From Isoetes taiwanensis (Eukaryota; Streptophyta; Lycopodiopsida; Isoetales; Isoetaceae), in NCBI GenBank assembly GCA_021234155.1, contig JAJEKV010000001.1, positions 30,332,177 through 30,396,176 on the forward strand: a DNA stretch of 64,000 bases, written 5' to 3'. Of this stretch, positions 22,352 to 34,485 are shown in pieces; the first letter of the stretch is position 1; the number at the start of each line of letters is the position of its first letter. A program made the position numbers and the translations under genes. The notes under the pieces are model-generated. The model was not told the DNA's origin. It was given only the letters and a program-made list of their open reading frames with translations, and searched no databases.

Positions 22352-22951
22352 ATCAAATCCTTCAGCAGCTTGGATCTTGAGCAATTTCCTTTGGATATCT
22401 GGTCTTCTTTCCAATCCATTGATGAAAGCAGTAACTAAAAAAAGTGTTGGGATTGTGACTTGTGCTCTTTGACACCTGCTCATAAATGTGCTAAATCTTT
22501 CTTTGTACTGATTCACACTCTCCCCTGCATGTATAGAAAAACTTTGCAACTCATTAACCAAATCTTTTGGAGCAGCTAACTTACCAAACCTGTCCAGGAA
22601 CTTTTTGACGAGTTCATCCCATGAGGTGGTACCCATTAACTTCTCATAAGTTAACCAAGCACCAGCTTCACTCTCCTCTTTGAAACATTTCTCAAACTCT
22701 GAAAGCTTGCACCCTTTCTTGAAACCATAATCCCTGTAATAGTCTTCAAATATTCTCAAAAAGTTGTTAGCACTCATGCTGGAATCAAAGGTAGGTAAAG
22801 GAACAGGGACATTCAACTTGAATTGGTATGGCATGTTTTGAAGTAAGCTAGTTGAGAAACTTGAAGGCAATGACCTTTCTCTGCAGTGATCTGATACATC
22901 AACATCTTCCAATGGTTCTTGTTCTGCTGGAAATTTTTGCTTTGGAGCCAT
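22352..22951 (-). pseudogene. gag N-terminal fragment of gypsy G4
   Basis: The ATG at 22951-22949 gives MAPKQKFPAEQEPLEDVDVSD, then the SFSTSLLQNMPYQF and TSWDELVKKFLDRFGKL segments. It is open for 200 codons to GFDS, where the sequence becomes LTR type B. It shows the true start of this gag family, 20 bp after the primer-binding site. Nothing downstream of this point remains, so the element is a truncated 5' end. Confidence 0.85.
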
Positions 22952-22970
22952 GAGTTCTGAAATCCAGGAA

Positions 22971-22989
22971 GATCTCGGTAGAACCTCCA
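22971..22989 (-). promoter_or_regulatory. Primer-binding site, tRNA-Gln type
   Basis: TGGAGGTTCTACCGAGATC, starting 3 bp after the LTR end. It is complementary to the 3' end of a eukaryotic tRNA-Gln (acceptor strand TAGAACC, discriminator T, CCA). The same site follows the LTRs at 34315 (+) and 51244 (-). Confidence 0.75.
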
Positions 22990-23844
22990 AAATGTTGACC
23001 CTAAACCTGGCTTAAAGGTCAACCACAAGGAACCAATCTGAGTTTTCACTCAAATTGGGGTTAGAACCTCCAGATCACTTAAGGCGATCAGTCTATGCAA
23101 GATAAATTTAAAGAAAAGTTAAAAAATTTGAAGTTCTATACCTTTCCCATTTCCAAAAACTGGCACCTTTACCAAAACAGATGTGGTGATGGGATATAGG
23201 TTGATTTCTCGAGTCAAACACTATAGACTTGGTCAAAAAAGTTGTAGGTATCCAATGGTAAAGCCCCTGACCAAGTCAGGGACTAAATTTAAGAGTTATT
23301 CGATCTCAAAGTGAGGTCAAAATTTGGTCAATAGAAGTCAAATATGGAAAACAGTGATCAGAAAATGAGATTTGGAGTTGTCAAGCGTGTTTTTGAGAAT
23401 TTCCAAAGCAAATATATTGCAATGGTGATAAGGAAGAGAGGCAAGTAGTCAGATTCCCATTTGGATATGTAAAACTATTTTTTGTGGCTGGATTTGGCAA
23501 AATACAGTCAAAACTGATCAAAACAGAGAGCAATTTTTTATAACTTGAGCTAGATGTGGTATTTTTGGATGATTTCAACTCCTTTGGCTTACACAAGCCC
23601 TAAGAATAGATGGCAAGTGGGCCAAAAGTGCTAGAGAACACTCAAGGTTTTTCTGTAGAATATTTTGTGGCAAGAATTGTTAAGTAAAATATCAGAGATG
23701 GATTCGACAACTTGGCAGTCAATTTAAATTGATATGAAGGTATATCATGATAACAATAGATAAGGATGCTTCATAGCTTCAAATACAGAAAAATAATCAT
23801 CACAGGTCATAAGATAATTTTTGAAAGTAATGTCAACTAGATCT

Positions 23845-24435
23845 TGTTGGAGATTGAGTTGTCAGATGATATAGATGGCAGTCATGAGCATGAGTAATGG
23901 ATACAGGAGCATGTTAACCTAAGGTGAATAATGATCAAATGACTAAGGGGGAATCTCAAGTCATCTAGAAGCTGATTCGAGCATATATGCATGTGGGATA
24001 AATGGAAATAAGGAAAAGGTCGAATTGCAAGTTTACGTCTGTAGGATAATCTTGGCTACACGGCTTTCTATCTGGAGATCCTTATCCACTGCCGTAACCG
24101 TCGGAGGAGAATGAATAAATGCTAAGAGAAACGAATCATTGAACGACGGTGCAGTGCTTGGAATAAGCTATATGGTGCGAAGCTGCTATAGTAATATTGG
24201 TGATCTCCCTGCTACAGTAGTGTTGGTTAATGACTATGATTTACTCAATGGTCTAAATGCATAGGAAGTTCTTAATATCAAAGGATAAGTGACCACCTCT
24301 TGGCTCCTTTGATAGATTGTAATTATTACTGTCCTTTGCTTTGATTCAACAATACTATTTGCTAGTTGAATATTTGATTTAAATTTGAATTACATCTGTT
24401 GAAGTTTTGCTCTAGTAGACACTGAATTCTCATCA
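23845..24435 (+). repeat. copia 5' LTR
   Basis: Begins TGTTGGAGATTGAG and ends AATTCTCATCA. It starts immediately after GATCT and is followed by the PBS. It differs from the 3' LTR by a 5-bp indel near 24300, a 1-bp indel near 24167 and scattered substitutions. Confidence 0.95.
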
Positions 24436-24436
24436 T

Positions 24437-24448
24437 TGGTATCAGAGC
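24437..24448 (+). promoter_or_regulatory. Primer-binding site, initiator tRNA-Met
   Basis: TGGTATCAGAGC, one base after the 5' LTR. This is the usual plant copia PBS complementary to the 3' end of initiator tRNA-Met. Confidence 0.95.
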
Positions 24449-24466
24449 ACCAGGTTGTTGTTGAAA

Positions 24467-27400
24467 ATGTCTACTAGATTTGCAGCTAATTTACTGAATC
24501 AAATTGAGGTCTTCAAGGGAGATACAGGGTTTCAGGTATGGAAGGATGGTATTAAGTCTGTGCTTGAGTTTGAAAACTTGTGGCACCTGATCGAAGGAGG
24601 AGGGCAGGTTGTAACTGCAACAAGTTCTGGAGGTTCTAGTCCTGAAGTTAGTACAAGTGCATCTGGAGGCCCTGCAGGATCCACAGTGGCTAAGAGCTCT
24701 TCAACACCAGTAACAGCAGTAGCTGATGCAGCAAAGGTTAAGGAGGCACAAGCAATCATATTGAGCAAAGTGGGTACTGCTCTTAAGTTAAGACTGAGGG
24801 GAATGAAACCAGATGAAATGTGGCGTTATTTGGTAAGTCAATATGAGGTAAAAAGCTCTTCACAAATTGACTTGTTGGAGAAACAATTAAGGAAGTTAAA
24901 ATTGTTTGAGAAGGATAGTTTGACAGATTTTCTGGAAAAGTTTGACTCAATTGTAGCAGACTTGGAAGGTGCAGGCAATATTCTGAGTGATCAGTATCAA
25001 ATCTTAGCACTGTCTAGGGCAGTGTCACATAACACACAGCTGGCAACCCTGATAAGGAATATTGCACCTTCAAAGGAACACGCCTTAAGAATGATTCGGA
25101 CTGAGTTTGAACAAATAAAAGATGTGCAAGATGATGATGATAAATCTGCTGAGGTGTTGTATACAGGAAAACAAAGAAAGGGAGCAAGCTCAAGTTTTGG
25201 AAGGGGAGATAAAATAGGTCCTTGCTTCACTTGCAATCAATATGGTCATTTAAAATCCGAATGCCCGAATGCAGGTAAAGGTTTTAAATTATGTTTTAAC
25301 TGTGATGGAAAAGGGCATTTTGCAGTTGACTGTCCAAGCCCTAAGGGCATCAGTGGTAGAGGAAGAGCTCGTGGCAAAGGTCTTGGAAGCTCAAGAGGTC
25401 GAGGGAGATCCAGGGGAGCATCCAGTATAAATTTGGTTGAAGATGCCAAGGTTGAAGAAGAAAACTTGGATGATACAGTTGAGGTAACATAATTACTTAG
25501 TGTTACTCAAGGAGTGAATAAATTTAACAACAAGTTCCTTGTGTTAGATTCAGGAGCAGAAAAGAGTGTAGTACATGATCTAAAACTGTTAAATAAGTGC
25601 AAAAGCAGCTGGGGTCATGTTCAACTTGGTGATGGTGGAGTGCAAGAAATTCAGGATTCTGGAATTTTGGAAATATTTGATCTGCAAGGAAAAAGTGTAT
25701 TGCTTAAGGAAGTTTTGTGTGTTCCAAATCTAGTAAGAAATCTAATATCAATATGTCAGCTTGTTGACCTTGGTTTCAAGGTTGTTTTTGAAAAACTTCA
25801 ATGCAAAATATATAAGGACAATATTTTAAGATTTATTGGAAGGAGGGTTGGAAATTTGTTTGGGTTTCAAAAGGAACAGAATCCAAGCATCAATATTGTT
25901 GAACTGCCAACAAAGGACATATGGCACAATAGGTTGTGTCATACAAATATGGCAAATGTAGAATTGCTAGAAAAGCACAAATAGGAAGGAGGCAAGGAAA
26001 AAATATGTGTTGGCTGTCAACTTGGCAAACAAACAAGATTGTCTTTTAAAAGATCTACAAAAAGAGCTAAAGGAATACTAGATCTAATCCATACAGACCT
26101 GTGTGGGCCTATTAATGTCACAAGCTTGAAGAAAAATAGATACTTCATGACCTTCATAGATGATTTTAGCAGAAAAACAAAATGTTATCTGCTCAAAACT
26201 AAGGATCAGGCCTTTGATGCACTAAAATTATTTGTAGCTGAAGTTGAGTTAGAAACAGGGAGAAAAATTAAGTGCATAAGGTCTGATAGAGGAGGGGAAT
26301 ATTTGTCAGATGAGTTCAAAATATTTTGTGCAATACGAGGTATAAAAAGACAGTTGACTTGCAGATATTCACCACAACAAAATGGTGTGGCAGAAAGGAA
26401 AAACAGAACAATTTTAAATGCTGTCAGATCAATGTTAAAGTATTCAGGGTTACCAAACTTTCTCTGGGATGAGGCTGTAAGAACTGCAGTATATATTCAA
26501 AATATGCTACCTTCAGTCAGCACAAGAGGTACAATACCAAATATGCTATGGTCAGGAAAAATACCCAGCTATGAACATTTAAGATCTTATGGTTGTTTGT
26601 CCTTTGTTCATGTACTTGAAGAAGTGAGGAAAAAACTTGATGACCGAGCTTGCATTGCCTATTTGGTAGGTTATGATCCTAATTCAAAAGGCTATAGGTT
26701 GTATGATCCTATGAACAGAAAAATATTGATCAGCAAAGATGTGGTATTTGATGAAGAAAGATATTATAGAGCCATTCCATATGTAAATGAAAAAGTTAAA
26801 GACATAGATCTTAAAACTAATGATTCGGTTGTTGCAGAAGATAGAGAGCAAACCTCTCAAGCTGTACAAGAAGGAAAATTAATTGAAAACAATGATAGTG
26901 ATGATGAACAAGAACAAATACAGGATACTGTAACAGAGACAGAGAGTCAACAAGCAATCGAGTTTGAAGAAGAACAGGTTGGAGCTGAGCATAAAGAATT
27001 AGTAGAGCCTGTACCAATAATTGTTCCAGAAAAGAGACAAAGAATGAAAAGAAGAACTGAAGCTCAAATATTGGCTGATGAAGCAAAAGTGAATACAGAA
27101 GTGTATGGAAGAACTGAGACTCGAAAAAGCAAAAGGTATGACACCTTTGAAGTTAATTCTTTATTTGATATTCTTGTACTAGAAACAGATGATCTGCCAC
27201 ACACTTTTGAAGAGGCTGTAAAAGGAAAAGATTCAGGTAACTGGATTCAAGCAATGGAAGAAGAAATGCAGGCATTCCAAAGAATAAAAACTTACACTGT
27301 GGTAGATAAACCTGAAAACAAGAATGTGGTTGGAAATAAGTGGATTTTCAGGGTTAAACAAGGAGTAGATGGAAAAATAAAAAAATTCAAGGCAAGACTG

Positions 27401-28819
27401 GTAGCACAAGGCTTTACACAGAAGAAAGGTATGGATTTTGATGAAACTTTCTCTCCTTTGGTAAAAATTAACAGCTTGAGAATGGTGCTGGCAATTGCAA
27501 ATGCTTATGGATTTGAAATTCATCACATGGATGTGAGTACAGCATTTTTGAATGCAGAATTGGAAGAGGAAATTTACCTTAAGCCTGCACCTGGTTTTGA
27601 AGAAGAAAATGGAAAAGTTTGGAGGTTGAACAAGGCTGTGTATGGACTAAAACAAGCGCCAAGAGAATGGTATAGATGTATGGATGGTTATCTTCTGGAA
27701 CAAGATTTTCAAAAATTACAATGTGATGGAAATTTGTACAGATTTGGTGATGATAAAAATTGGTGTATCATTGGCTTGTATGTAGATGACAATATTATGG
27801 TTGCAAATAATACATCAATATTGGAGCATTGTAAATGGCTGTTGAAGAAAAGGTTCCAAATGACATATCTTGGAGAATTAAAAAGATTCTTAGGTATTGA
27901 TGTGTACAGAGACAGAACCAATAAGTTGCTGATCTTAAGTCAAGAAACTCAGATTGCTAATATGCTCAAGAAATTTTCTATGAGTGAATGCAATATTGCA
28001 AGCACACCAATAGTACCAGGTCTCAAAATATCAGTTCAGATGTGTCCAAATTCCCTTGAAGAAAAGAAACAAATGGAAAAAATACCATACAGATCTCTGA
28101 TAGGCTGTTTATCATATGTGGCCAATTCCACCAGACCTGATATAGCATTTGGAGTTAATCTGTTAAGCAGGTACAATAACAATCCTTGCAAGGAACATTG
28201 GATTGCAGCCAAGAGAATACTCAGGTATTTAAAAGGGACATTGAAAGTTGGGATTATGTATTGTACAAATAATCTCACATTAGAAGCTTATTGTGATTCT
28301 GATTGGGCTGGGAATCTGGACCAAAGAAAGTCTACTTCTGGCTATATTATATTACTTGGTGGAGCTCCAGTAGCATGGAAATGCAAGAAACAAAATAGCA
28401 TAGCTCTTTCCAGTGCTGAGGCAGAGTATAATGCAGCTTCTCTGCTAACAAAAGAGGTAGTATGGGAAAGAAGACTCTTAGCAGAATTAAAATGTGAGCA
28501 AACAGATCCAACTCGTATTTTCTGTGACAACACTAGCTGCATAGCTATGACGAAAAATCCAATTCTACATGAAAGGTCTAAACATATTGAAATGCAAGTA
28601 CACTTTGTCAGAGATATGGTACAGAAAAAAATAGTGCACTTAACTTATGTTAAAACTAAGGATCAATATGCTGATATACTAACCAAAGCCTTATCAGTTA
28701 GCAGGTTTGAAGAATTGAGAAATGCTGTACAATACAATAGCAGATATATATCATCTGAAGGGGGAATGTTGGAGATTGAGTTGTCAGATGATATAGATGG
28801 CAGTCATGAGCATGAGTAA
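24467..28819 (+). pseudogene. copia gag-pol polyprotein (one frame, two premature stops)
   Basis: The first ATG of the frame is at 24467 (MSTRFAANLLNQ). The frame runs to TAA at 28817, about 1450 codons. Gag carries two CCHC knuckles (CFTCNQYGHLKSEC and CFNCDGKGHFAVDC, about 25220-25335). Protease has LDSGAEKS; the GAG-pre-integrase motif is WHNRLCHTN. Integrase has CVGCQLGK, the LIHTDLCGP aspartate, RSDRGGEY and NGVAERKNRT. RT has VYGLKQAPREWY and YVDDNIMV. RNase H has YCDSDWAG, SSAEAEY and the HIEMQVHFVRD segment. Stops in the same frame are TAA at 25490-25492 (between gag and protease) and TAG at 25982-25984 (between the pre-integrase motif and integrase). The rest is open, so only two point changes separate this copy from a full frame. 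Confidence 0.92.
28757..28766 (+). promoter_or_regulatory. copia polypurine tract
   Basis: GAAGGGGGAA directly against the 3' LTR. Position and composition are those of a plus-strand primer. It lies inside the last codons of the polyprotein, which reads on into the 3' LTR and stops at 28819. Confidence 0.85.
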
Positions 28820-29353
28820 TGGATACAGGAGCATGTTAACCTAAGGTGAATAATGATCAAATGACTAAGGGGGAATCTCAAGTCATCTAGAAGCTGATTC
28901 GAGCATATATGCATGTGGGATAAATGGAAATAAGGAAAAGGTCGAATTGCAAGTTTACGTCTGTGGGATAATCTTGGCTACACGGCTTTCTATCTGGAGA
29001 TCCTTATCCACTGCCGTAACCGTCGGAGGAGAATGAATAAATGCTAAGAGAAATGAATCATTGAAAGACGGTGCAGTGCTTGGAATAAAGCTATATGGTG
29101 CGAAGCTGCTACAGTAATATTGGTGATCTCCCTGCTACAGTAGTGTTGGTTAATGACTATGATTTACTCAATGGTCTAAATGCATAGGAAGTTCTTAATA
29201 TCAAAGGATAAGTGACCACCTCTTGGTTGATAGATTGTAATTATTACTTTCCTTTGCTTTGATTCAACAATACTATTTGCTAGTTGAATATTTGATTTAA
29301 AGTTGAATTACATCTGTTGAAGTTTTGCTCTAGTAGACACTGAATTCTCATCA
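28767..29353 (+). repeat. copia 3' LTR
   Basis: Same termini as the 5' LTR and followed by GATCT. The polyprotein frame ends 53 bp inside it. Confidence 0.95.
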
Positions 29354-30431
29354 GATCTTGTAGATCCAATTGAGGAGAGCTCAGGAACTTCAAGGATCAT
29401 TCAGATCTTGCTCAGCAATGATCAATGTAGGATCTGAGTACTTCTGGGCCTTCAAAAATGTCGTGATTGTGTTTCCCCTGTATATAGTTTCAAATTTCGG
29501 TTCCAGTGATTTTAGGTAATAAATTTAGGCTTGATCTGTTGCTTAGGTTCCGGAATCTAAAAATAGGGTGGTCTCAGAGAGAATGGAGCGCGGGAAGGCA
29601 TGATTCGAGCCGGATTTCCAGTTCTAGGGTTCTTCAACTGTATTTTCGCATAATTTTCGCGATACGGTTTCGTGCCATGTATATGCCGTATTCGATCATT
29701 TTTAAAAACTTGCCCAATGGTTCAAAGGTATTTGCCCAAGGAAAACTTAGAGATAATAAAAAATTCTTTAACCATAGGGGGGATTCTCCACACGTGCAAA
29801 GGATAGGGAATCTTTGGGGCATCTTTTGTCAAGGTTTATAATATACCACTAGGAATATGATGGAATAAGAATGAAGGCAAAAGAAATTATGAGGAGCCAT
29901 TAGGGGGCAAGGAAATAATAAAGAAAAGGGAAGGATATTTTTGAAACAAAGGCTTAAGTAGGTTTTTGAATAGACAAGGTGATGGAACATTAAAGGAAAT
30001 GGTAAAGGGTTTGAGCAAGATGGCAATTATGGCAAAGCAAGCATGGCAAAGGAATGAACAATGGATATGGGAACAATGTTGAGCCACAAGTGCAAAAATG
30101 AGGGTAGTGGAGTAAAGCAAAAGGAAAAAAATTAGAAACTATACACCATGGGGTCTTCCAAACTCTTAACTTCCAATCTTCAAACTATGTCTTCCAAACT
30201 TCATAACCCAGATTCTTCTAGACCATATTCTTTAACTAAGCATTTGATCCCAAATAAAGTTTGTGAACTTTTGGCTTGAGTACTTGTTGACCTAGAAAGT
30301 TAGCATCTTTTGACCTTCACACCAATGTTGACTACCAAGCTCTTCCAATCTTTTGACCTAGTCTTCAGAAATGACTTAACCTAACTTGAAGGCATAGAAC
30401 ACAATTAGCATGTTGCCCTTTGGGGGCAACA

Positions 30432-31049
30432 TATCCTCAAGGCAATGGCCAGGCAGAATCAACCAACAAAGTTCTCAAGTCTATTCTAAAAAAAACCATC
30501 AGTGTGTCAAAGAAAGATTGGCATCTAAAGCTCCATAATGCACTTTGCGCATACAGGACTACTATCAAAACAACTACAAAACATCCTCCTTTCAACTTGG
30601 TCTATGGCATAGAGGGCATAGAGTCAGTAGTACCTATTGAATTGGAACTTCCCTCACTTAGGTTGGCTTATCAAATAAATTTAGAAATGGATGAAGCACT
30701 GAAGGAAAGATTTGTGAGGTTGATGCAGCTAGAAGAGCATAGATATGAAGCAGAAAATGCTGTCATGATTAAAAAAGCCAAAGACATTGCAGCCTTCAAA
30801 GCAGCTCATAAACTCCAGGGAATTCTAAAAACAGGAGAGTTGGTGTGGAAATGGAACAAAGCAAGGGAAGAGATAGCATCCAAGTTTGAAAATCTCTGGG
30901 AAGGACCCTTTGAGGTAATTGGAACAGCTGGCAAAGACTCTTATTGGTTGAGAGATGTTTCTGATGGCAGAGAGTTGATAAATCCCATCAACATTGTGCA
31001 CCTCAAAAGGTATTGGCAACAGCATGTTGCCCTTAGTTTGTTCAGTTAA
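30432..31049 (+). pseudogene. Integrase C-terminal end of a type B gypsy element
   Basis: Enters in mid-codon at YPQGNGQAESTNKVL (catalytic glutamate region). It continues open through NALCAYRTTIKTTTK, LPSLRLAYQ, WEGPFEVIGTAGKDSYWLRD and LKRYWQQHVALSLFS to TAA. It is homologous to G5 integrase but clearly diverged, and it leads directly into an LTR of type B. It defines the B element as a sister family of the A elements. The upstream part is displaced by the G4 insertion. Confidence 0.85.
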
Positions 31050-31797
31050 AATCTCTGAGAAAAGTGTAGGTAGGATTAGTTAAGACATCACGTGGAAAAG
31101 TAAAAATAGAATAAAAGGGAAAACACAAAAAAACTAAAAACAAAGAAAAAAGCAAAATATTAAGGCAGTTCTAGTGAGTTGAGTTCTACTTTTAAGTTTA
31201 TAAATTTTGTACTAGCTGACTTCTAGTGTTGCAAGGACAAAAGGCTGTGTAGATATTAGTCAAGTGAAGGATAAATCAAGTGTTAATCATGGCTCCATGC
31301 AGAATCATCTGAACATCACACTCATACATCTCACTTTTTCACTCAACACACCACACTTCATCATTCAAAGTTGCTGCCATTTTTCCCATAACAGCAACTC
31401 AGCTGAGCTAACAGGTTTTATTTCCACATGCAGGTGCATTCTAACATCTACGTTCACTATTCATCTGCTCAAGAGTTGACCTTACTACACCTAAAGACCT
31501 TCCACATCTTCATAAATTTCCAAGCTGCTGTCATAGTTCCATCCAGCAGTTCTTTTCTCCTAAAGAGATTCATTTGTCATGCAGGTTCACCTGAAAAAAA
31601 ATCACCTCCATATACACACTCATAGTATACTGAACATCATTACCATCTTTGTTTTCTTCAAGTCCATTTGCAGGTTCATTGAGTTGCCAAACATATTCCC
31701 ACATTGGCAACCAGCTGGAGTCTTACCATGAATTACAAGCAACAAGTCAAGGGGCTGGCACACCAGCCTGTTTTTTCAGTTTGGCATAATGCTGCCA
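31050..31797 (+). other. Type B element 3' internal region
   Basis: Non-coding. It includes CATGCAGGTKCA-like blocks at about 31425, 31575 and 31670 that recur every 100-150 bp, similar in layout to the 3' repeats of A elements but not in sequence. The last bases before the LTR, ATGCTGCCAT, form a perfect inverted repeat with the LTR start. Confidence 0.6.
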
Positions 31798-34311
31798 TGT
31801 TATGGCAGCATGGAAGAGCTAAGCACATTTCTAGACTAATCCTTACACCTTGATCTGAATTTCAAGGCACTAGAAGAATGCTTTATTGGCATACATTGAA
31901 AGCTTGAAGAGCAAGAAGAGGACAATTAACTCAGGTCACACAAAAGAGGCAAGAGGAGAATCAAGCAAAAAGAAAGAGGAGAAAGAAAAAGAAGACCCCT
32001 AGAAGATCATCTCTTGGTATGTGATCATTTGAGTTCTTGGCATCTTTGTGCAGTTTGACTCCCACTCCACATCCCCCATACCTTCCACCACCATAAGACA
32101 CCCATGAGATTTTGAATTCCATGCATACAATTCCTTTCCAAGTCAAACTTAGCTTTGAAAATTCTTTCTAGTCAAAACTACACCTTCAAGAACCACTTCT
32201 CATACCACTTCATCACCATCCAAAAGTCCAAAACTTCATTTGACTTGGTCATACATGTGGTCAAAAGTCAACATTTCGTGCAACATGGTCAAAGAAAGGG
32301 GAAGGTCACAAAATCCCTAAGGGAAATGTTCAAAACTCAAGTATGCCCAAGGGAATGTCAAAAAGTTGCATTTCACAAAAAATTGACCCATGGAGGATGC
32401 ACTCCTTTGTGCCAAGTCACCATACACATCACCACTCTAGTCATGCCATGTCATGCTTCCATTTCCTTGTTCAAACTCTAAATCTTTGTCAAAGGCCTCA
32501 AATTTGCACCCAGGAAATGACGCATCACCTTGCCACATCATCATTAGCACCACCACATCACCATCCACATGTCACACACATCATAATCACATCACTTGCA
32601 ATTTTGACTAGAAAGAATTTTCTAAGCCCAAGTTGATTGACACGTCACCATCACCATTTGCCATGTCATGCCCACCTAGCCTTGTCACCACTCTCACATG
32701 CCACATCATTCATCCCTTGAGTCATTTTTAAGCCAAAGTCAAAAGTGCCATATTGCAAAAAAAGATTCCAGAATCTTCTAAAGTGCAAAAAAAGATTCCC
32801 TTTGAAAAAAAGAAAATTGAAAAATTGTTTTATCTTGAGCCTTATATTCGCCTCCTAGGGAATCGTGCCATAGTCCTTGGAATAAAAAATTTTCATATCT
32901 ACTCCTCCCCCCAGCCTATTTTTCTCCCCAGCCAATCCCCCCATGCCACATGGAACATCCGGGCGTGTGGGGCAGTTGAGGTACCGAATCCCACGTGGAT
33001 ATTGCACGCAATTATTATAAATAATGGATTTTCTTTTCGTTATATACCTTGAGCTGCCAAACCCAAAAAAAGCCTGTGGGATATTTCACTCGAATTTTCA
33101 AGAACTCTAAAACCTGAGAGCGCCAAGATCCGGTCGATTCGGCCAAACCAACCACTCAATCATGCCTCAAACCTGCCGAATCACTCTGTTTAATGCCAAG
33201 AACACATACTGGAAGCAAAAAGACAGAGAATTGAATGGAATTAATCAAGAACGCAACAAAACGCTTTTTTACAGAAGGAAAGATCGAGGGCTTTAAGGCG
33301 AAGAAATGATTGCTTGCTTTGAAGAAGGATCGGCTTGATCGATTTGAGCTTGATTCTGACCTCCAAACTTGATTTGCAATTCGGATTATTGATTAAATTA
33401 TCTGAATTGATTTATTGTCTACCTATTTGATCATGTGCCCAAGACTCAGAGCTTGGGATTCATATGGTTTGCTTTTGAGTACCTGAATTAATTGAAAATC
33501 CGACCCTTGTTGTTGAATGTTTGTGCCACTTGTTGATCTATTCTCAAAAAAGTAGATGCCACCAGAGTCTCTTTGCTACATCTTGTCTTAGCAGCCAAAT
33601 ATCATGAATGTATCATCTCAGCATGTTTCTTGCAAGTACAAAACAATCCCTGTGCCACTCTAGATCATCAATACAAGGTTGAATCATCTGTTCTAGATCT
33701 ATTGTAGCAGAAGTCAGCATCAAGCATTAGAACGAGACATAGAGATGCCTAGGGCATCAAGATTACTATCTAATGCATGCTAAACATAGGAACATAAGAA
33801 TTAGTGCGCATTTCTTCCATAGACAGGATTTTGTCCACAATTGTCTACACTTTGTAGCAGTCAGCCAAAAAATATTCAAAAAGAAAAAATCTAGAATTCT
33901 GTTTGCCAAAAACATTAAAGCCCCTTGTGTGCAGATTTTTTCAGAATAGGTAAAGTTTTCAAAACCAAAAAATCTGTTGCCATTAGCGTGATCATAAAGA
34001 AATTGACTGGGTCAGGAGCAATAATTTGGTCTATCTAGTCTTGTCAGATCCACTCAGACTTTTTGACTTTTTGCAGCCAGGCAATTATAGGTGTTGAGCA
34101 TCTGTGCAAACAAGAATCATGCACAAAGCTCAATTGGTGTGCTATGGCAGACATTCTTCTGAGGCAGACTTTTTATCATTCAGGGAAAGGTGTTCCAAAC
34201 AATCTTTTGAGTCTTTATCCTTAGAGTTTCTGCACTCAGAGTGGTTGCCTTAAGCAACCTGGGGGTTCTAAACCACTGAGGTTGAAGGTTTTGCCAGGAA
34301 CACCTTCAACA
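31798..34311 (+). repeat. LTR type B (2514 bp, + strand)
   Basis: TGTTATGG start and CCTTCAACA end. It is flanked on the left by the B integrase end and on the right by a PBS and a gag start. A TATATA box lies near 33040, and the long CACATCATC-rich stretch at 32400-32720. Perfect 21-bp inverted repeats start at about 32155 and 32604. A GGTTGCCTTAAGCAACC hairpin is at 34243-34259, followed by GGGGGTTCTAAACC. Confidence 0.9.
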
Positions 34312-34314
34312 TTT

Positions 34315-34333
34315 TGGAGGTTCTACCGAGATC
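34315..34333 (+). promoter_or_regulatory. Primer-binding site, tRNA-Gln type
   Basis: TGGAGGTTCTACCGAGATC, starting 4 bases after the LTR end. It is identical to the sites of the A elements, although the LTRs are otherwise different. Confidence 0.75.
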
Positions 34334-34353
34334 TTTTCCTAGAATCTGGACTC

Positions 34354-34485
34354 ATGGCACCCAGAAGAACTAATGAGGCATCTGAGCATGCTGAAGCACA
34401 AGAAAATCATGAAGCTACCGCTCCAACACCTACTGTTACTATACAAGCTTTACGTCCTTCAAAAAAAAAATACTGGACATTTTGA
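34354..34485 (+). pseudogene. gag N-terminal stub of a type B element
   Basis: ATG at 34354: MAPRRTNEASEHAEAQENHE, then a Thr/Pro stretch and a stop at 34483. It shares MAP and the PBS-to-ATG spacing with the A family gag but not the rest. It ends at a duplicated segment (GGACATTTTGAGCATGTGCA twice), so the element is cut here. Confidence 0.65.

Larger units (their letters stand above)
23845..29353 (+). mobile_element. Ty1/copia element, 5.5 kb, TSD GATCT
   Basis: LTRs at 23845-24435 (591 bp) and 28767-29353 (587 bp), flanked by GATCT (23840-23844 and 29354-29358). It has an initiator-Met PBS, a single gag-pol frame and a polypurine tract. By eye the LTRs differ by about six substitutions and two indels, roughly 1%, which makes this the youngest insertion in the window for which both LTRs are visible. 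Its coding frame has only two in-frame stops. Confidence 0.95.
22993..30431 (-). repeat. 5' LTR (type A) of G4, split by the copia element
   Basis: Minus-strand LTR with its 5' terminus at 30431 (TGTTGCCC hairpin) and its 3' terminus at 22993 (GGGTCAACA). The copia element plus one 5-bp duplication (5514 bp) interrupts it at GATCT. Without the insert the LTR is 1925 bp, the usual size. At its 5' side the next bases (TATCC, 30432-30436) lie inside an integrase codon run of a B-type element. G4 therefore inserted into that element's integrase. Confidence 0.9.
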
